Translations under genes and position numbers: made by a program
In this document: positions 36,838 to 46,548 of the stretch, piece after piece
How positions within the stretch are numbered: position 1 is the stretch's first letter
How the letters are laid out: each line of letters begins with the position of its first letter
Notes under the pieces: model-generated
What the model saw: the letters and a program-made list of their open reading frames with translations, nothing else
Told to the model about the DNA's origin: nothing
The model's database searches: none
DNA from: Pseudomonas entomophila
GTDB lineage: Bacteria; Pseudomonadota; Gammaproteobacteria; Pseudomonadales; Pseudomonadaceae
Direction of reading: 5' to 3'
DNA length: 58,892 nucleotides
NCBI RefSeq assembly: GCF_029478665.1
Contig: NZ_JARPQB010000030.1
Span: forward strand, 1 to 58,892

Positions 36838-38015
36838 CAGCGGCTCTCCCTGGAACGCAGCGGCGGTTGTTGTTGCAGGTCTTGCGCGCTACGCGCGGCG
36901 GCGTCGTTGACCGACGGCGATACGCTGCTGACTGGCGCGGCACTGCTGCGGCTGCCTTCGACCATCTTGTCCAGTGGCAAGTAGAGCAGATTGTTCTGCC
37001 CGTCCTTGGCGGTCACCAGGACCTTGCTGGAGTTGCTGTAGACCTCCTGCATGGTTTCCAGGTAGAGGCGCTGGCGAGTGACCTCGGGTGCCTTGCGGTA
37101 TTCGGCGACCAGCTTGGTGAAGCGGTCGGCCTCACCCTTGGCGCGGGCGATGACTTCGTCGCGGTAGCCGTTGGCGTCCTCGATGATGCGTTGCGCCTGA
37201 CCACGGGCCTCGGGCACCACGCCATTGGCGTAGGATTCGGCCTGGTTGCGGGCACGCTGCTCGTCTTCACGGGCGCGAATCACGTCGTCGAAGGCCTCCT
37301 GCACTTCACGCGGGGCCGCCGCGCTCTGTACGTTGACCTGGGTGACGGTGATACCGGTGCGGTACGTGTCGAGGAAGCGCTGCAGGCGCTCGCGGATGTC
37401 CACGGCCATCTGCTCGCGACCTTCGGTCAGTACCTGGTCCATCGAAGTGGAGCCCACCACGTGGCGCAGGGCGCTGTCGGTGGCATGCTGCAGGCTGACT
37501 TCCGGCTGGTCGACGTTGAGCACGAAGTCCTGCAGGTTGCTGATGCGGTATTGCACGGTCAGCGGCACCTCGACGATGTTCTCGTCCTCGGTGAGCATCT
37601 GGCCCTGCTTGGTGTAGGCCCGCTCGCGGGTCACGTTTTCCATGTACTTGCGGTCGATCGGCGGGAAATAGATATTCAGGCCGGGGCCGACGGTCTCGTA
37701 GTACTTGCCGAAGCGCAGCACCACGGCCTGCTCCTGCTCGTCCACCACGTACACGGCGCTGTACAGCCAGATCGCCGCCAGCACCGCCAGGCCTACGCCC
37801 AGCAGGCCGAAGCCGCCACCCTTGCCGATATTGCGGTCACCGCCGCTGCGTTTCTTGCCACTGCCGAACATGCCGTTCAGGCTGTCCTGCAGCTTGCGGA
37901 AGGCCTCGTCGAGATCCGGTGGACCTTTCTTGTCGCCACCACCGCCGCCGCCATTACGGCGACCGCCCCAGGGATCCTGATTGTTCGAGTTGCCACCCGG
38001 CTCGTTCCAAGCCAT
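36837..38015 (-). CDS. hflK: HflK, SPFH-domain modulator of FtsH
   Basis: 392 residues: a Gly/Asn-rich cytoplasmic N-terminus (MAWNEPGGNSNNQDPWGG), one membrane helix at about 70-90, then the SPFH domain and coiled coil with GVVPEARGQAQRIIEDANGYRDEVIARAKGEADRF. The start at 38015 has GGAGAG upstream. Partner of hflC. Confidence 0.97.
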   Translation of the reverse strand: MAWNEPGGNSNNQDPWGGRRNGGGGGGDKKGPPDLDEAFRKLQDSLNGMFGSGKKRSGGDRNIGKGGGFGLLGVGLAVLAAIWLYSAVYVVDEQEQAVVLRFGKYYETVGPGLNIYFPPIDRKYMENVTRERAYTKQGQMLTEDENIVEVPLTVQYRISNLQDFVLNVDQPEVSLQHATDSALRHVVGSTSMDQVLTEGREQMAVDIRERLQRFLDTYRTGITVTQVNVQSAAAPREVQEAFDDVIRAREDEQRARNQAESYANGVVPEARGQAQRIIEDANGYRDEVIARAKGEADRFTKLVAEYRKAPEVTRQRLYLETMQEVYSNSSKVLVTAKDGQNNLLYLPLDKMVEGSRSSAAPVSSVSPSVNDAAARSAQDLQQQPPLRSRESR

Positions 38016-38111
38016 AGCGCTCTCCATCTGATAAAGCAAAGACGCGCCCACGGCGCGCCGTCCAATGCTACAGAATGCCTGTCACCGCTGCCCGCCGACC
38101 TCGACGGGCAT

Positions 38112-39413
38112 TTATTGCAAAGTGTGTTGCTCGACAAACACTTGCGGCTCCATGCCTTCGCGGCTGACCAGGCGATTCAACTCGACCCTGGGCAGTCGCA
38201 CACTCAGCAGGCTGCGCCCTTCTTCATCATGCTCTTCACTCTGCACAGCGCCCAAGGCAAAGAATTGCGCGCGCAGGCGGGCAAACCGTTGCTCCAGGCA
38301 CAGGGTTCCGACATACAGGTCGTCCCCCAGCAACTCGGCAATCGCCTGGCCAACCAGCTCCAGGCCACGTCCATCACGTGCCGATACCCAGACCCGCTGC
38401 GGCTTGCCATCGGCATCGCGCTGGATCTGCGGCTCGACATCTTCAAGCAGGTCGAGTTTGTTATAGACCTCGAGGATCGGCAAGCTCTCGGCCCCGATCT
38501 CCCCCAGCACCGCCAGTACCTGTTCGATCTGTTCCATACGATCAGGCTCGTGAGCATCAATCACATGCAGCAGCAGGTCGGAGTTGCTCGACTCTTCGAG
38601 CGTAGCCCGAAATGCCTCGACCAGCTTGTGCGGCAGGTGGCGGATGAAGCCCACGGTGTCGGCCAGCACGATCGGCCCCAGGTCGGCCAGCTCAAGCCGG
38701 CGCAGGGTGGGGTCGAGGGTGGCGAACAGCTGGTCCGCGGCATAGACCTCGGACTGGGTCAGGGCATTGAACAGGGTCGATTTGCCGGCGTTGGTGTAGC
38801 CCACCAGCGACACCGACGGGATGTCCGCGCGCTTGCGCCCGCGACGGGCCTGTTCGCGCTGGCTGCGTACCTTCTCAAGGCGTGCCTTGATCTGGCGCAG
38901 GCGCACCCGCAGCAGGCGGCGGTCGGTCTCGAGCTGGGTTTCACCCGGGCCGCGCAGGCCGATACCACCCTTCTGGCGCTCAAGGTGGGTCCAGCCGCGC
39001 ACCAGCCGCGTGCTCATGTGCTCGAGCTGGGCCAGTTCGACCTGCAGCTTGCCTTCATGAGTGCGCGCCCGCTGGGCGAAGATGTCGAGGATCAGCCCGG
39101 TACGGTCCAGTACGCGACACTCGAAGACGCGTTCGAGGTTGCGTTCCTGGCTGGGCGTGAGGGTGTGATTGAAAATCACCAGGTCGGCTTCGGCGGATTT
39201 GACCAGGTCGCGCAACTCCTCGACCTTGCCGCTGCCGATCAGAAACTTGGCGGTGGGCTGATGCCGCGCCACTGTTACCAGCGAAACGATATCGGCGCCG
39301 GCCGACAGCGCCAGCTCCTGAAACTCCTGCGGGTCTTCGCGCGCCTCAGGGTTCTGACCTTCCAAGTGAACGAGCAGCGCTCGCTCACCACCACCGTGGC
39401 GCTCAAAGAACAA
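38112..39413 (-). CDS. hflX: Ribosome-splitting GTPase HflX
   Basis: 433-residue GTPase with an N-terminal HflX domain (LIGSGKVEELRDLV; GPGETQLETDRR), G1 GYTNAGKSTLFN, G3 DTVGF and G4 NKLD. It splits stalled 70S ribosomes under heat stress. The start is an unusual TTG at 39413; AGGAG lies 8 bases upstream and the resulting N-terminus MFFERHGGGERALLVHLEG fits the family. It lies 18 bases after hfq. Confidence 0.94.
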   Translation of the reverse strand: MFFERHGGGERALLVHLEGQNPEAREDPQEFQELALSAGADIVSLVTVARHQPTAKFLIGSGKVEELRDLVKSAEADLVIFNHTLTPSQERNLERVFECRVLDRTGLILDIFAQRARTHEGKLQVELAQLEHMSTRLVRGWTHLERQKGGIGLRGPGETQLETDRRLLRVRLRQIKARLEKVRSQREQARRGRKRADIPSVSLVGYTNAGKSTLFNALTQSEVYAADQLFATLDPTLRRLELADLGPIVLADTVGFIRHLPHKLVEAFRATLEESSNSDLLLHVIDAHEPDRMEQIEQVLAVLGEIGAESLPILEVYNKLDLLEDVEPQIQRDADGKPQRVWVSARDGRGLELVGQAIAELLGDDLYVGTLCLEQRFARLRAQFFALGAVQSEEHDEEGRSLLSVRLPRVELNRLVSREGMEPQVFVEQHTLQ

Positions 39414-39431
39414 TGCAGGCTCCTACTTTTT

Positions 39432-39692
39432 TCAAGCGTTGCCTGGCTCGCTGTCGCCGTGCTCGGCATCGGACGGGCTTGGCAGACGAACCGGACGGGC
39501 AGGTACGACGGTCGAAATGGCGTGCTTGTAGACCATCTGGCTGACGGTGTTCTTCAGCAGCACGACGAACTGGTCGAAGGATTCAATCTGACCCTGCAGC
39601 TTGATCCCGTTGACCAGATAGATCGAAACCGGGACTTTTTCTTTTCTCAAGGTGTTCAAGTAAGGGTCTTGTAGCGAATGCCCTTTTGACAT
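39432..39692 (-). CDS. hfq: RNA chaperone Hfq
   Basis: 86 residues, MSKGHSLQDPYLNTLRKEKVPVSIYLVNGIKLQGQIESFDQFVVLL... with Sm1 and Sm2 motifs (VYKHAIST); the tail is short and Ser/Glu-rich as in pseudomonads. It mediates sRNA pairing and, with Crc, catabolite repression. AGGAG precedes the ATG at 39692. Located between miaA and hflX. Confidence 0.98.
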   Translation of the reverse strand: MSKGHSLQDPYLNTLRKEKVPVSIYLVNGIKLQGQIESFDQFVVLLKNTVSQMVYKHAISTVVPARPVRLPSPSDAEHGDSEPGNA

Positions 39693-39785
39693 ATGCCGCA
39701 CTCCTGTAAGGATCAATAGTAGAAAAACAAGAAATTCGATGATTCATGCCGCCTTTCGTAAGAATAGACGGCTATAAGCAGGGAC

Positions 39786-40757
39786 TCAGCTCAATATGGA
39801 GACGGCCCCAAGGTATTTCAAGGTGCGGGACAGATTGTCGCAGGCCAGGCTATCCAGCCAGTGCACGCCATCCCAGCCGCGCAACCAGGTGAACTGCCGC
39901 TTGGCCAGCTGGCGGGTGGCAATGATACCGCGTTCTTGCATCTCATTCTCAGTCAACTGACCGTCGAGATAGTCCCAGACCTGTCGGTAACCCACTGCTC
40001 GTATAGACGGCAGCCCGGCGTGCAAGTCACTTCTGGCTCGCAGCGATCGGACCTCGTCGACGAAGCCCTGTTCCAGCATCTGCGAAAATCGTAGCGCAAT
40101 TCGCTGATGCAAAATGTGACGATCTGTAGGAGCAATCGCCAAACTCGCGACAGTATAGGGCAAATGCCCGCTCGCGCCTGCGTCTGCGCCGCGACTTTCC
40201 GCGAATTGACGCTGGCGGTGGGCGGTCATGCTCTCGCCACTCACCCGGTATACCTCAAGCGCGCGAATCAGGCGCTGCGGGTCATTCGGATGGATGCGCG
40301 CGGCCGACTCAGGGTCGACCTCGGCCAATTGACGATGCAGTTCACCCAGTCCCAGCGCACTCGCCTGCGCTTCGAGCTCGGCACGCACGGCGGCGTCGGC
40401 CGGTGGCATATCGGCCAATCCGTCGACCAGCGCCTTGTAATAAAGCATGGTGCCGCCCACCAGCAGCGGGATCTTGCCACGCGCGGTGATCTCGGCCATG
40501 GCTTCGAGGGCGTCGGTGCAGAACTGCTTGGCCGAATAGCTCTCGACCGGATCGAGGATGTCGATCAGCCGATGCGGGTAGGCGGCCAGGATCTCTTTCG
40601 AGGGTTTGGCGGTGCCAATGTCCATTCCGCGATAGACCAGCGCCGAATCGACGCTGATCAGTTCGCACGGCAACACCTTGGTCAATTCGATGGCCAGGTC
40701 GGTCTTGCCGGCCGCGGTCGGCCCCATGAGAAATATCGCCGGGGGTTTGCCACTCAT
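39786..40757 (-). CDS. miaA: tRNA dimethylallyltransferase MiaA
   Basis: 323 residues with P-loop GPTAAGKTDLAIEL near the N-terminus, catalytic-site SVDSALVYRGMDIGTAKP, and the C-terminal QLAKRQFTWLRG. It adds the isopentenyl group to A37 of tRNAs reading UNN codons. The ATG lies 1 base after the mutL stop. Confidence 0.96.
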   Translation of the reverse strand: MSGKPPAIFLMGPTAAGKTDLAIELTKVLPCELISVDSALVYRGMDIGTAKPSKEILAAYPHRLIDILDPVESYSAKQFCTDALEAMAEITARGKIPLLVGGTMLYYKALVDGLADMPPADAAVRAELEAQASALGLGELHRQLAEVDPESAARIHPNDPQRLIRALEVYRVSGESMTAHRQRQFAESRGADAGASGHLPYTVASLAIAPTDRHILHQRIALRFSQMLEQGFVDEVRSLRARSDLHAGLPSIRAVGYRQVWDYLDGQLTENEMQERGIIATRQLAKRQFTWLRGWDGVHWLDSLACDNLSRTLKYLGAVSILS

Positions 40758-40758
40758 T

Positions 40759-42657
40759 TCATCGCCCCCGCAGGAACAGCTTGTCCAGGTCGTCCAGGCC
40801 CATCTGGGTCCAGGTCGGCCGGCCGTGGTTGCATTGGCCGCTGCGCTCGGTGTTTTCCATGTCGCGCAGCAGCGCGTTCATTTCCGGGATGGCCAGGCGC
40901 CGGTTGGCGCGCACGGCGCCGTGGCAGGCCATGGTCCCGAGCAGTTCATTCAGGTGCGCCTGGATGCGGTCGCTGGTGCCATACTCCATGAGGTCGGCCA
41001 GCACGTCCTGCACCAGGCGGTTGGCCTCGGCCTGCTTGAGCAGTGCCGGAATCTGGCGGATCGCCACGGTTTCCGGGCCCAGGCGCTGCAGCTCGAAGCC
41101 CAGGCGCTGGAACCACTGGGCGTGCTCCTCGGCGCAGTCCGCCTCGCGCTGGCTCAGCGCCAGCGACTCGGGCACCAGCAGCGGTTGACCACTCAGGCCC
41201 TCGCAGGCCATGGCGACCTTGAGGCGCTCATACATGATCCGCTCGTGGGCGGCATGCATGTCCACCAGCACCAGGCCGACGGCGTTCTCGGCGAGGATGT
41301 AGATGCCCTTGAGCTGGGCCAGGGCGTAGCCCAGCGGCGGAATGTCGCCTTGGCTCTCTGGCAGGGAAGCAGGCGTGGTGCCATCCAGCGGCGCGTAGAA
41401 CTCGCGGTACACCGCCTGGGTCTCGGCGACCGGCAGCGGCTGCGATGGACGCGGCGTGTATTGATACTGGTAACCCGATCCGGCGCCACTGCCCGGCGTG
41501 AACGACTGACGCAGGTCGGCCTGCGGCTGCTCCAGCACAGGCGAGGCCAGGCGCATTTCACCCTGTGGGCCGAACTCGCCAACCTGCTGCCCGCTGGGGC
41601 GGACGATCTCGCTGGCAGCGGCAGGCGCAGCCAGCTGATCTTCCGGCCGCACGTCGGCCAACGCACGGTGCAGGGTGCCATAAAGGAAGTCGTGGACCAT
41701 CCGCCCTTCGCGGAAACGCACTTCGTGCTTGGTCGGATGCACGTTGACGTCGACACCGGTCGGGTCGCACTCGAGGAACAGCACGAAAGTCGGGTGCCGA
41801 CCATTGAACAGTACGTCGCGGTAGGCCTGGCGCACCGCGTGGGCCACCAGTTTGTCACGCACCGCACGGCCGTTGACGAAGAAGTACTGCAGGTCGGCCT
41901 GGCTGCGCGAAAAGGTCGGCAGGCCAACCCAGCCCCACAATCGCAAGCCATTGCGCTCGACATCGATCGGCAGCGCCTGCTCGAGGAACCCCGGGCCACA
42001 GATCGTGCCGACGCGCCGCGCCCGGGCCATCTCGTCGGAGGCTTCGTGCAGGCTGAAGATGGTCTTGCCGTTGTGGCGCAGGTGAAAGCCCACATCGAAG
42101 CGCGCCAGCGCCAGGCGCCGAATCACTTCCTGCAGGTGGTCGAATTCGGTCTTCTCGGCCTTGAGGAACTTGCGCCGGGCCGGCGTGTTGAAGAACAGGT
42201 CGCGTACTTCGACGGACGTGCCGACCGGGTGCGCGGCTGGCTGCACGCGCGGGGTCATGTCACGGCCCTCGGTTTCCACTTGCCAGGCTTCACCGGCGTC
42301 GGCGGTGCGCGAAGTCAGGGTGAGCCGCGCCACCGAACTGATCGAAGCCAGGGCCTCGCCGCGAAAACCCAGGCTGAGCACGCCTTCGAGGTCTTCCAGC
42401 TCGCGGATCTTGCTGGTGGCGTGGCGCGCCAGCGCCAGCGGCAGGTCATCCGGCGCGATGCCGCCGCCATTGTCGCGCACGCGCAGCAGCTTCACGCCGC
42501 CCTGCTCGACTTCGACTTCGATGCGCCGGGCGCCGGAGTCCAGGCTGTTTTCCAGCAGTTCCTTGGCCACCGAGGCCGGGCGCTCGACCACCTCGCCGGC
42601 GGCAATCTGGTTGGCCAGCCGCGGGCTGAGCAGCTGGATACGTGAACCGCCGCTCAT
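40759..42657 (-). CDS. mutL: DNA mismatch repair protein MutL
   Basis: 632 residues. The N-terminal GHKL ATPase has NSLDSGARRIEVEVEQGG, DNGGGI and GFRGEAL; the C-terminal dimerisation domain has DMHAAHERIMYE, close to the DQHA(X)2E(X)4E endonuclease metal motif (Met replaces Gln), as expected for a genus without MutH. It coordinates mismatch repair with MutS. ATGA overlap with amiB. Confidence 0.96.
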   Translation of the reverse strand: MSGGSRIQLLSPRLANQIAAGEVVERPASVAKELLENSLDSGARRIEVEVEQGGVKLLRVRDNGGGIAPDDLPLALARHATSKIRELEDLEGVLSLGFRGEALASISSVARLTLTSRTADAGEAWQVETEGRDMTPRVQPAAHPVGTSVEVRDLFFNTPARRKFLKAEKTEFDHLQEVIRRLALARFDVGFHLRHNGKTIFSLHEASDEMARARRVGTICGPGFLEQALPIDVERNGLRLWGWVGLPTFSRSQADLQYFFVNGRAVRDKLVAHAVRQAYRDVLFNGRHPTFVLFLECDPTGVDVNVHPTKHEVRFREGRMVHDFLYGTLHRALADVRPEDQLAAPAAASEIVRPSGQQVGEFGPQGEMRLASPVLEQPQADLRQSFTPGSGAGSGYQYQYTPRPSQPLPVAETQAVYREFYAPLDGTTPASLPESQGDIPPLGYALAQLKGIYILAENAVGLVLVDMHAAHERIMYERLKVAMACEGLSGQPLLVPESLALSQREADCAEEHAQWFQRLGFELQRLGPETVAIRQIPALLKQAEANRLVQDVLADLMEYGTSDRIQAHLNELLGTMACHGAVRANRRLAIPEMNALLRDMENTERSGQCNHGRPTWTQMGLDDLDKLFLRGR

Positions 42658-44084
42658 TGCTGGGACGCCAGGGTGGTGGCCGGAATGTCGAGGTGCTGGC
42701 CCACTTTAAGCTCGTCCGTCTTCAGGTTGTTGCTGCTGCGCAGGGCCGTGACGCTGACCTGGTAGCGCACGGCGATCATCGCCAGCGTCTCGCCTGGGCG
42801 CACGGTGTGGTCGCGTGGCCCTTGGGCGATCTTGCCGCTGTCGCGCAGCCAGGCGATGTAGGTCCCAGGTGGCGGGTTTTGCTGGAAGAACTGGCGCACG
42901 CCGGTGTGAATCGAGCGCGCCAGCGCCTGCTGGTGGCTTTTGGTTGCCAGCTTCGAAGCCTCGTTGGCGTTGGAAATGAATCCGGTTTCAACCAGGATCG
43001 ATGGAATGTCCGGCGACTTCAGCACCATGAACCCGGCCTGTTCAACGCGCTGCTTGTGCAGCGGCGTCACCCGGCCCATGTTGCCCAGCACCTTCTGCCC
43101 GACGTTGAGGCTGGAGCTGAGCGTGGCGGTCATCGACAGGTCGAGCAGCACACCCGCGAGCATGCGGTCCTTGTCGTCGAGGCTGACGTTGCCGGCACCA
43201 CCGATCAGGTCGGAACGGTTCTCCGTGTCGGCCAGCCAGCGTGCGGTCTCAGAAGTCGCGCCACGGTCGGACAGGGCGAACACCGACGCACCAAATGCGG
43301 CCGTGGACGGCGCGGCGTCGGCGTGAATAGAGACAAACAGGTCGGCACCCTTCTTTCGGGCGATCTCGGTACGCTTGCGCAGCGGGATGAAGTAGTCGCC
43401 GGTGCGGGTCAGCTCGGCGCGATAACCCTTCTCGGTGTTGATCTGGCGCTGCAGCTCCCGGGCGATTTCCAGCACGATGTCTTTCTCGTGCTGGCCGCGC
43501 GAGCCCGAGGCACCCGGGTCTTCACCACCGTGGCCGGCGTCGATGGCAACGACGATGTCACGCTTGCCAGCGGGTGCCGGCGGCAGCTTGATGGCGGGCT
43601 GCGCCGGCGTCACCGGCACCGCGGGCGTGGTAGCCGGCGGCTGCGGCGTGGGCGGTGGCGTCGGGTTGCTGGCGGCGATGGCGTCGGCTTCCTGGTCGTA
43701 CAGGTCGACCACCAGGCGGTTGCCGTACTGGGCATTCGGCGCCAGGACGAAACTTTTCGGCGAGACGGCCTTTTTCAGGTCGACCACCACGCGCAGGTCA
43801 GTGGGCGTGCGCTGGGCCGAACGCACGCTGCTGATCGGCGTGTTCGAAGTGGAAACGTTCAGCGGCGCACCCAATGTGGCGCCATTGATGTCGATCACCA
43901 GGCGATCTGGTGCGGTCAGGGTGAATACGCTGTGCTGCACAGGCCCGGACAGGTCGAAGACCAGCCGCGTGTTGTCCGGAGCGCGCCACAGGCGCATGCT
44001 CTTGACTTGAGTGACGGCCATAGCGTCGACGGTCACCGCGGTCAGCAGCAGCCCAACGACGGCGACCAGTGCGCGTATGCGCAT
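42654..44084 (-). CDS. amiB: N-acetylmuramoyl-L-alanine amidase AmiB
   Basis: 476 residues: a signal peptide (MRIRALVAVVGLLLTAVTVDAMA), an AMIN domain (about 25-130) for septal targeting, a Pro-rich linker, the amidase_3 Zn domain (IVVAIDAGHGGEDPGASG, with the later His and Glu in SIHADAA and SILVETGFISN), and a C-terminal LysM (HTVRPGETLAMIAVRYQVS). It cleaves septal peptidoglycan for daughter-cell separation. The start at 44084 is chosen because GGGGAAAGG just before it looks like the ribosome-binding site. Confidence 0.95.
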   Translation of the reverse strand: MRIRALVAVVGLLLTAVTVDAMAVTQVKSMRLWRAPDNTRLVFDLSGPVQHSVFTLTAPDRLVIDINGATLGAPLNVSTSNTPISSVRSAQRTPTDLRVVVDLKKAVSPKSFVLAPNAQYGNRLVVDLYDQEADAIAASNPTPPPTPQPPATTPAVPVTPAQPAIKLPPAPAGKRDIVVAIDAGHGGEDPGASGSRGQHEKDIVLEIARELQRQINTEKGYRAELTRTGDYFIPLRKRTEIARKKGADLFVSIHADAAPSTAAFGASVFALSDRGATSETARWLADTENRSDLIGGAGNVSLDDKDRMLAGVLLDLSMTATLSSSLNVGQKVLGNMGRVTPLHKQRVEQAGFMVLKSPDIPSILVETGFISNANEASKLATKSHQQALARSIHTGVRQFFQQNPPPGTYIAWLRDSGKIAQGPRDHTVRPGETLAMIAVRYQVSVTALRSSNNLKTDELKVGQHLDIPATTLASQQ

Positions 44085-44096
44085 ACCTTTCCCCAC

Positions 44097-44570
44097 TTAC
44101 TGTTTGAATGCTTCGGCCAGAACGGCACACCAGGATTCGCCGCGAGCCCCCTGCGGCGACAGGTTCAGCGAACGTCCGCCCGCTTGCGGGCTTATGGTAA
44201 TGGTCAGGTCGGGCTTTGGCAAAACGCCCGCGCCTTTATCGGGCCACTCGAACAGGCACAGCGGATCGCCCTCGAAATAGTCGCGGATGCCCATGAACTC
44301 GAGCTCTTCCGGGTCGACCAGGCGGTACAGGTCGAAGTGGAAGGCGCGAATGTCGCCGATTTCATAGGGTTCTACGACGGTAAAGGTCGGACTTTTTACC
44401 GGGCCGGTGTGGCCAAGGCCACGAATCAGCCCCCGGGAAAGCGTGGTCTTGCCCGCACCCAGGTCGCCCTCGAGAAAAATCACGCCACGACCGCCGGTCA
44501 CTTCGGCCAGCTTCGCGCCAAAGGCGACGGTGGCCGGCTCGTCGGCCAGAAACAGGGTTAAACCTGACAC
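44097..44570 (-). CDS. tsaE: tRNA threonylcarbamoyladenosine biosynthesis ATPase TsaE
   Basis: 157 residues with P-loop GDLGAGKTTLSRGLIRGLG and the SPTFTVVEPYE segment; works with TsaB and TsaD in making t6A37 in ANN-reading tRNAs. Starts with GTG at 44570, with GGAGGAG upstream; it overlaps the end of nnrD by 13 bases. Confidence 0.95.
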   Translation of the reverse strand: MSGLTLFLADEPATVAFGAKLAEVTGGRGVIFLEGDLGAGKTTLSRGLIRGLGHTGPVKSPTFTVVEPYEIGDIRAFHFDLYRLVDPEELEFMGIRDYFEGDPLCLFEWPDKGAGVLPKPDLTITISPQAGGRSLNLSPQGARGESWCAVLAEAFKQ

Positions 44571-45409
44571 GCTGAATGCTCCTCCAATAACGCTCTAATG
44601 ACCGGGACCAGATCGCTGGCCGCCAGCCCTCTACCTTTTATTCCCAGGCGCTCGCCAGCACAGGCGTGCAGCCATACCCCCAGGCACGCGGCCTGCCACG
44701 CATCCAGCCCTTGGGCCAGCAGCGCCGCCAAGACGCCGGTCAGCACATCACCCAGGCCTGCTCCAGCCATGGCAGGATGCCCACGCCCGCACAGCGCCAG
44801 TTGTCCGGCAGGGTCGGCCACCAACGTGCCGGCGCCCTTGAGCACGCAGACGCTGGCATGACGACGCGCCAGCTTGCGCGCCGCCCCGGGCCGATCAGCC
44901 TGCACGGCCTCGGTGGAGATGCCCAGCAGGCGTGCCGCCTCACCCGGATGCGGCGTCAGGATGCTGCCGCTGGGCAAAGCCAGTGGCGCACCCGCCAGCA
45001 GGTTGAGGGCATCGGCGTCCCAGACCTGCGGCACGTGCACATGACTCACCGCCGACAACAGGCTGCGCCCCCAGGACGCTTGTCCCAGGCCTGGGCCGAC
45101 CACCAGAACCGATGCCCTTGCGAGCGGGCCCATCAATTCATTGGCCGAGGTCACGCCCAGCCACATGGCCTCCGGCAGCCGAGCCAATCCGGCACCGACA
45201 TGCTCGGGACGGGTGGCCACGCTGACCAGGCCGGCGCCACAACGCAGCGCCGCCTCACTGCTGAGCATGACCGCGCCACCGGTGCCCAGGTCACCGCCCA
45301 CCACCAGCACATGGCCGAAATCGCTCTTGTGGGCGTCGGCGGCGCGTGGCGGCAACCTGGCCAAGGTCAGGCTGCTGAGCGGCATTGTGGGGTGTTTGGT
45401 CTGAGGCAT
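44558..45409 (-). CDS. nnrD: ADP-dependent NAD(P)H-hydrate dehydratase NnrD (YjeF C-terminal domain only)
   Basis: 283-residue ribokinase-like enzyme repairing hydrated NAD(P)H with ADP. Motifs HVLVVGGDLGTGGAVMLSSEAALRCGAGLV, LTPHPGEAARLLG, LKGAGTLV and AGAGLGDVLTGVLAALLAQG are clear. The N-terminal epimerase domain (NnrE), fused in E. coli YjeF, is absent: the start at 45409 goes straight into the dehydratase, and upstream DNA belongs to the divergent queG. An epimerase would have to be encoded elsewhere. Confidence 0.92.
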   Translation of the reverse strand: MPQTKHPTMPLSSLTLARLPPRAADAHKSDFGHVLVVGGDLGTGGAVMLSSEAALRCGAGLVSVATRPEHVGAGLARLPEAMWLGVTSANELMGPLARASVLVVGPGLGQASWGRSLLSAVSHVHVPQVWDADALNLLAGAPLALPSGSILTPHPGEAARLLGISTEAVQADRPGAARKLARRHASVCVLKGAGTLVADPAGQLALCGRGHPAMAGAGLGDVLTGVLAALLAQGLDAWQAACLGVWLHACAGERLGIKGRGLAASDLVPVIRALLEEHSACQV

Positions 45410-45459
45410 GGGGTCAAAGGCTCCGATGTCTGGCAGAATTATACGCACCTGTGCCCGTA

Positions 45460-46548
45460 ATGCCTTATCCATCCATGCCCGCCAATACTCCAGACATCGC
45501 CACACTGGCCCAATCGATCAAGGATTGGGGCCTCGAACTCGGTTTTGCCCATGTCGGCATCGCCGGGGTCGACCTTGGCGAACACGAACAGCACCTGCAG
45601 CGTTGGCTTGCCGCAGGCTACAACGGTGAAATGGAGTACATGGGCGACCATGGCCACAAGCGCTCGCGCCCGGCCGAGCTGATCCCCGGCACCTTGCGGG
45701 TGATTTCGCTGCGCATGGACTACCTGCCCGGCGACACGCAGATGGCCAAGCGCCTGGCTGAGCCGGAAAAAGCCTATATCTCGCGCTATGCCCTGGGCCG
45801 CGACTACCACAAGCTGGTGCGCAAGCGCGTGCAGCACTTTGCCGACCGTATCCAGGAGGCCATCGGCCCGTTCGGCTACCGCGCCTTCGTCGACAGCGCC
45901 CCGGTGCTGGAGAAGGCCCTGGCGCAAGAGGCCGGCCTGGGCTGGATCGGCAAGAACACCTTGTTGCTCAATCGCAAGGCCGGCAGCTACTTCTTCCTCG
46001 CCGAACTGTTCGTCGACCTGCCGTTGCCGATCGATGGCGTACAGGGCAGCGATCATTGCGGGCGCTGCCAGGCGTGCCTGGACATCTGCCCGACCCAGGC
46101 CTTCGTCGGGCCCTACCAGCTCGACGCGCGGCGCTGCATCTCCTACCTGACCATCGAGTTGCGCCATGCCATCCCGGTCGAACTGCGGCCGCTGATCGGC
46201 AACCGGGTGTTCGGCTGCGACGACTGCCAGATCGTCTGCCCGTGGAACCGCTTCGCCAAGACCACGACCGAGGACGACTTCATGCCGCGGCGCGGCCTGG
46301 ACAACATCGAGCTGGCCGAACTGTTCCTGTGGGACGAGCCGCGCTTCCTCGCGCGCACCGAAGGTTCACCGTTGCGGCGGGCGGGGTATGAGCGGTTCCT
46401 GCGCAACCTGGCGGTGGGGCTGGGCAATGCGCCGTCGACCATTCCGGTGCTGGAGGCGCTGAATGCGCGGCGGGATGATCCATCGGACCTGGTGCGCGAG
46501 CATGTCGAATGGGCGCTCGCCCAACACGAAGCTCGCAACATCGCGTAG
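45460..46548 (+). CDS. queG: Epoxyqueuosine reductase QueG
   Basis: 362 residues. B12-dependent last step of queuosine synthesis in tRNA. Two ferredoxin-like cluster motifs are visible: CGRCQACLDICPTQAF and GCDDCQIVCPWNRF; the N-terminal cobalamin region and C-terminal HEAT-like repeats (LRRAGYERFLRNLAVGLGN) fit. The start is uncertain between 45460 and 45475, neither with a strong ribosome-binding site. The stop codon TAG (46546-46548) lies inside the GTAG head of a REP element. Confidence 0.94.
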   Translation: MPYPSMPANTPDIATLAQSIKDWGLELGFAHVGIAGVDLGEHEQHLQRWLAAGYNGEMEYMGDHGHKRSRPAELIPGTLRVISLRMDYLPGDTQMAKRLAEPEKAYISRYALGRDYHKLVRKRVQHFADRIQEAIGPFGYRAFVDSAPVLEKALAQEAGLGWIGKNTLLLNRKAGSYFFLAELFVDLPLPIDGVQGSDHCGRCQACLDICPTQAFVGPYQLDARRCISYLTIELRHAIPVELRPLIGNRVFGCDDCQIVCPWNRFAKTTTEDDFMPRRGLDNIELAELFLWDEPRFLARTEGSPLRRAGYERFLRNLAVGLGNAPSTIPVLEALNARRDDPSDLVREHVEWALAQHEARNIA

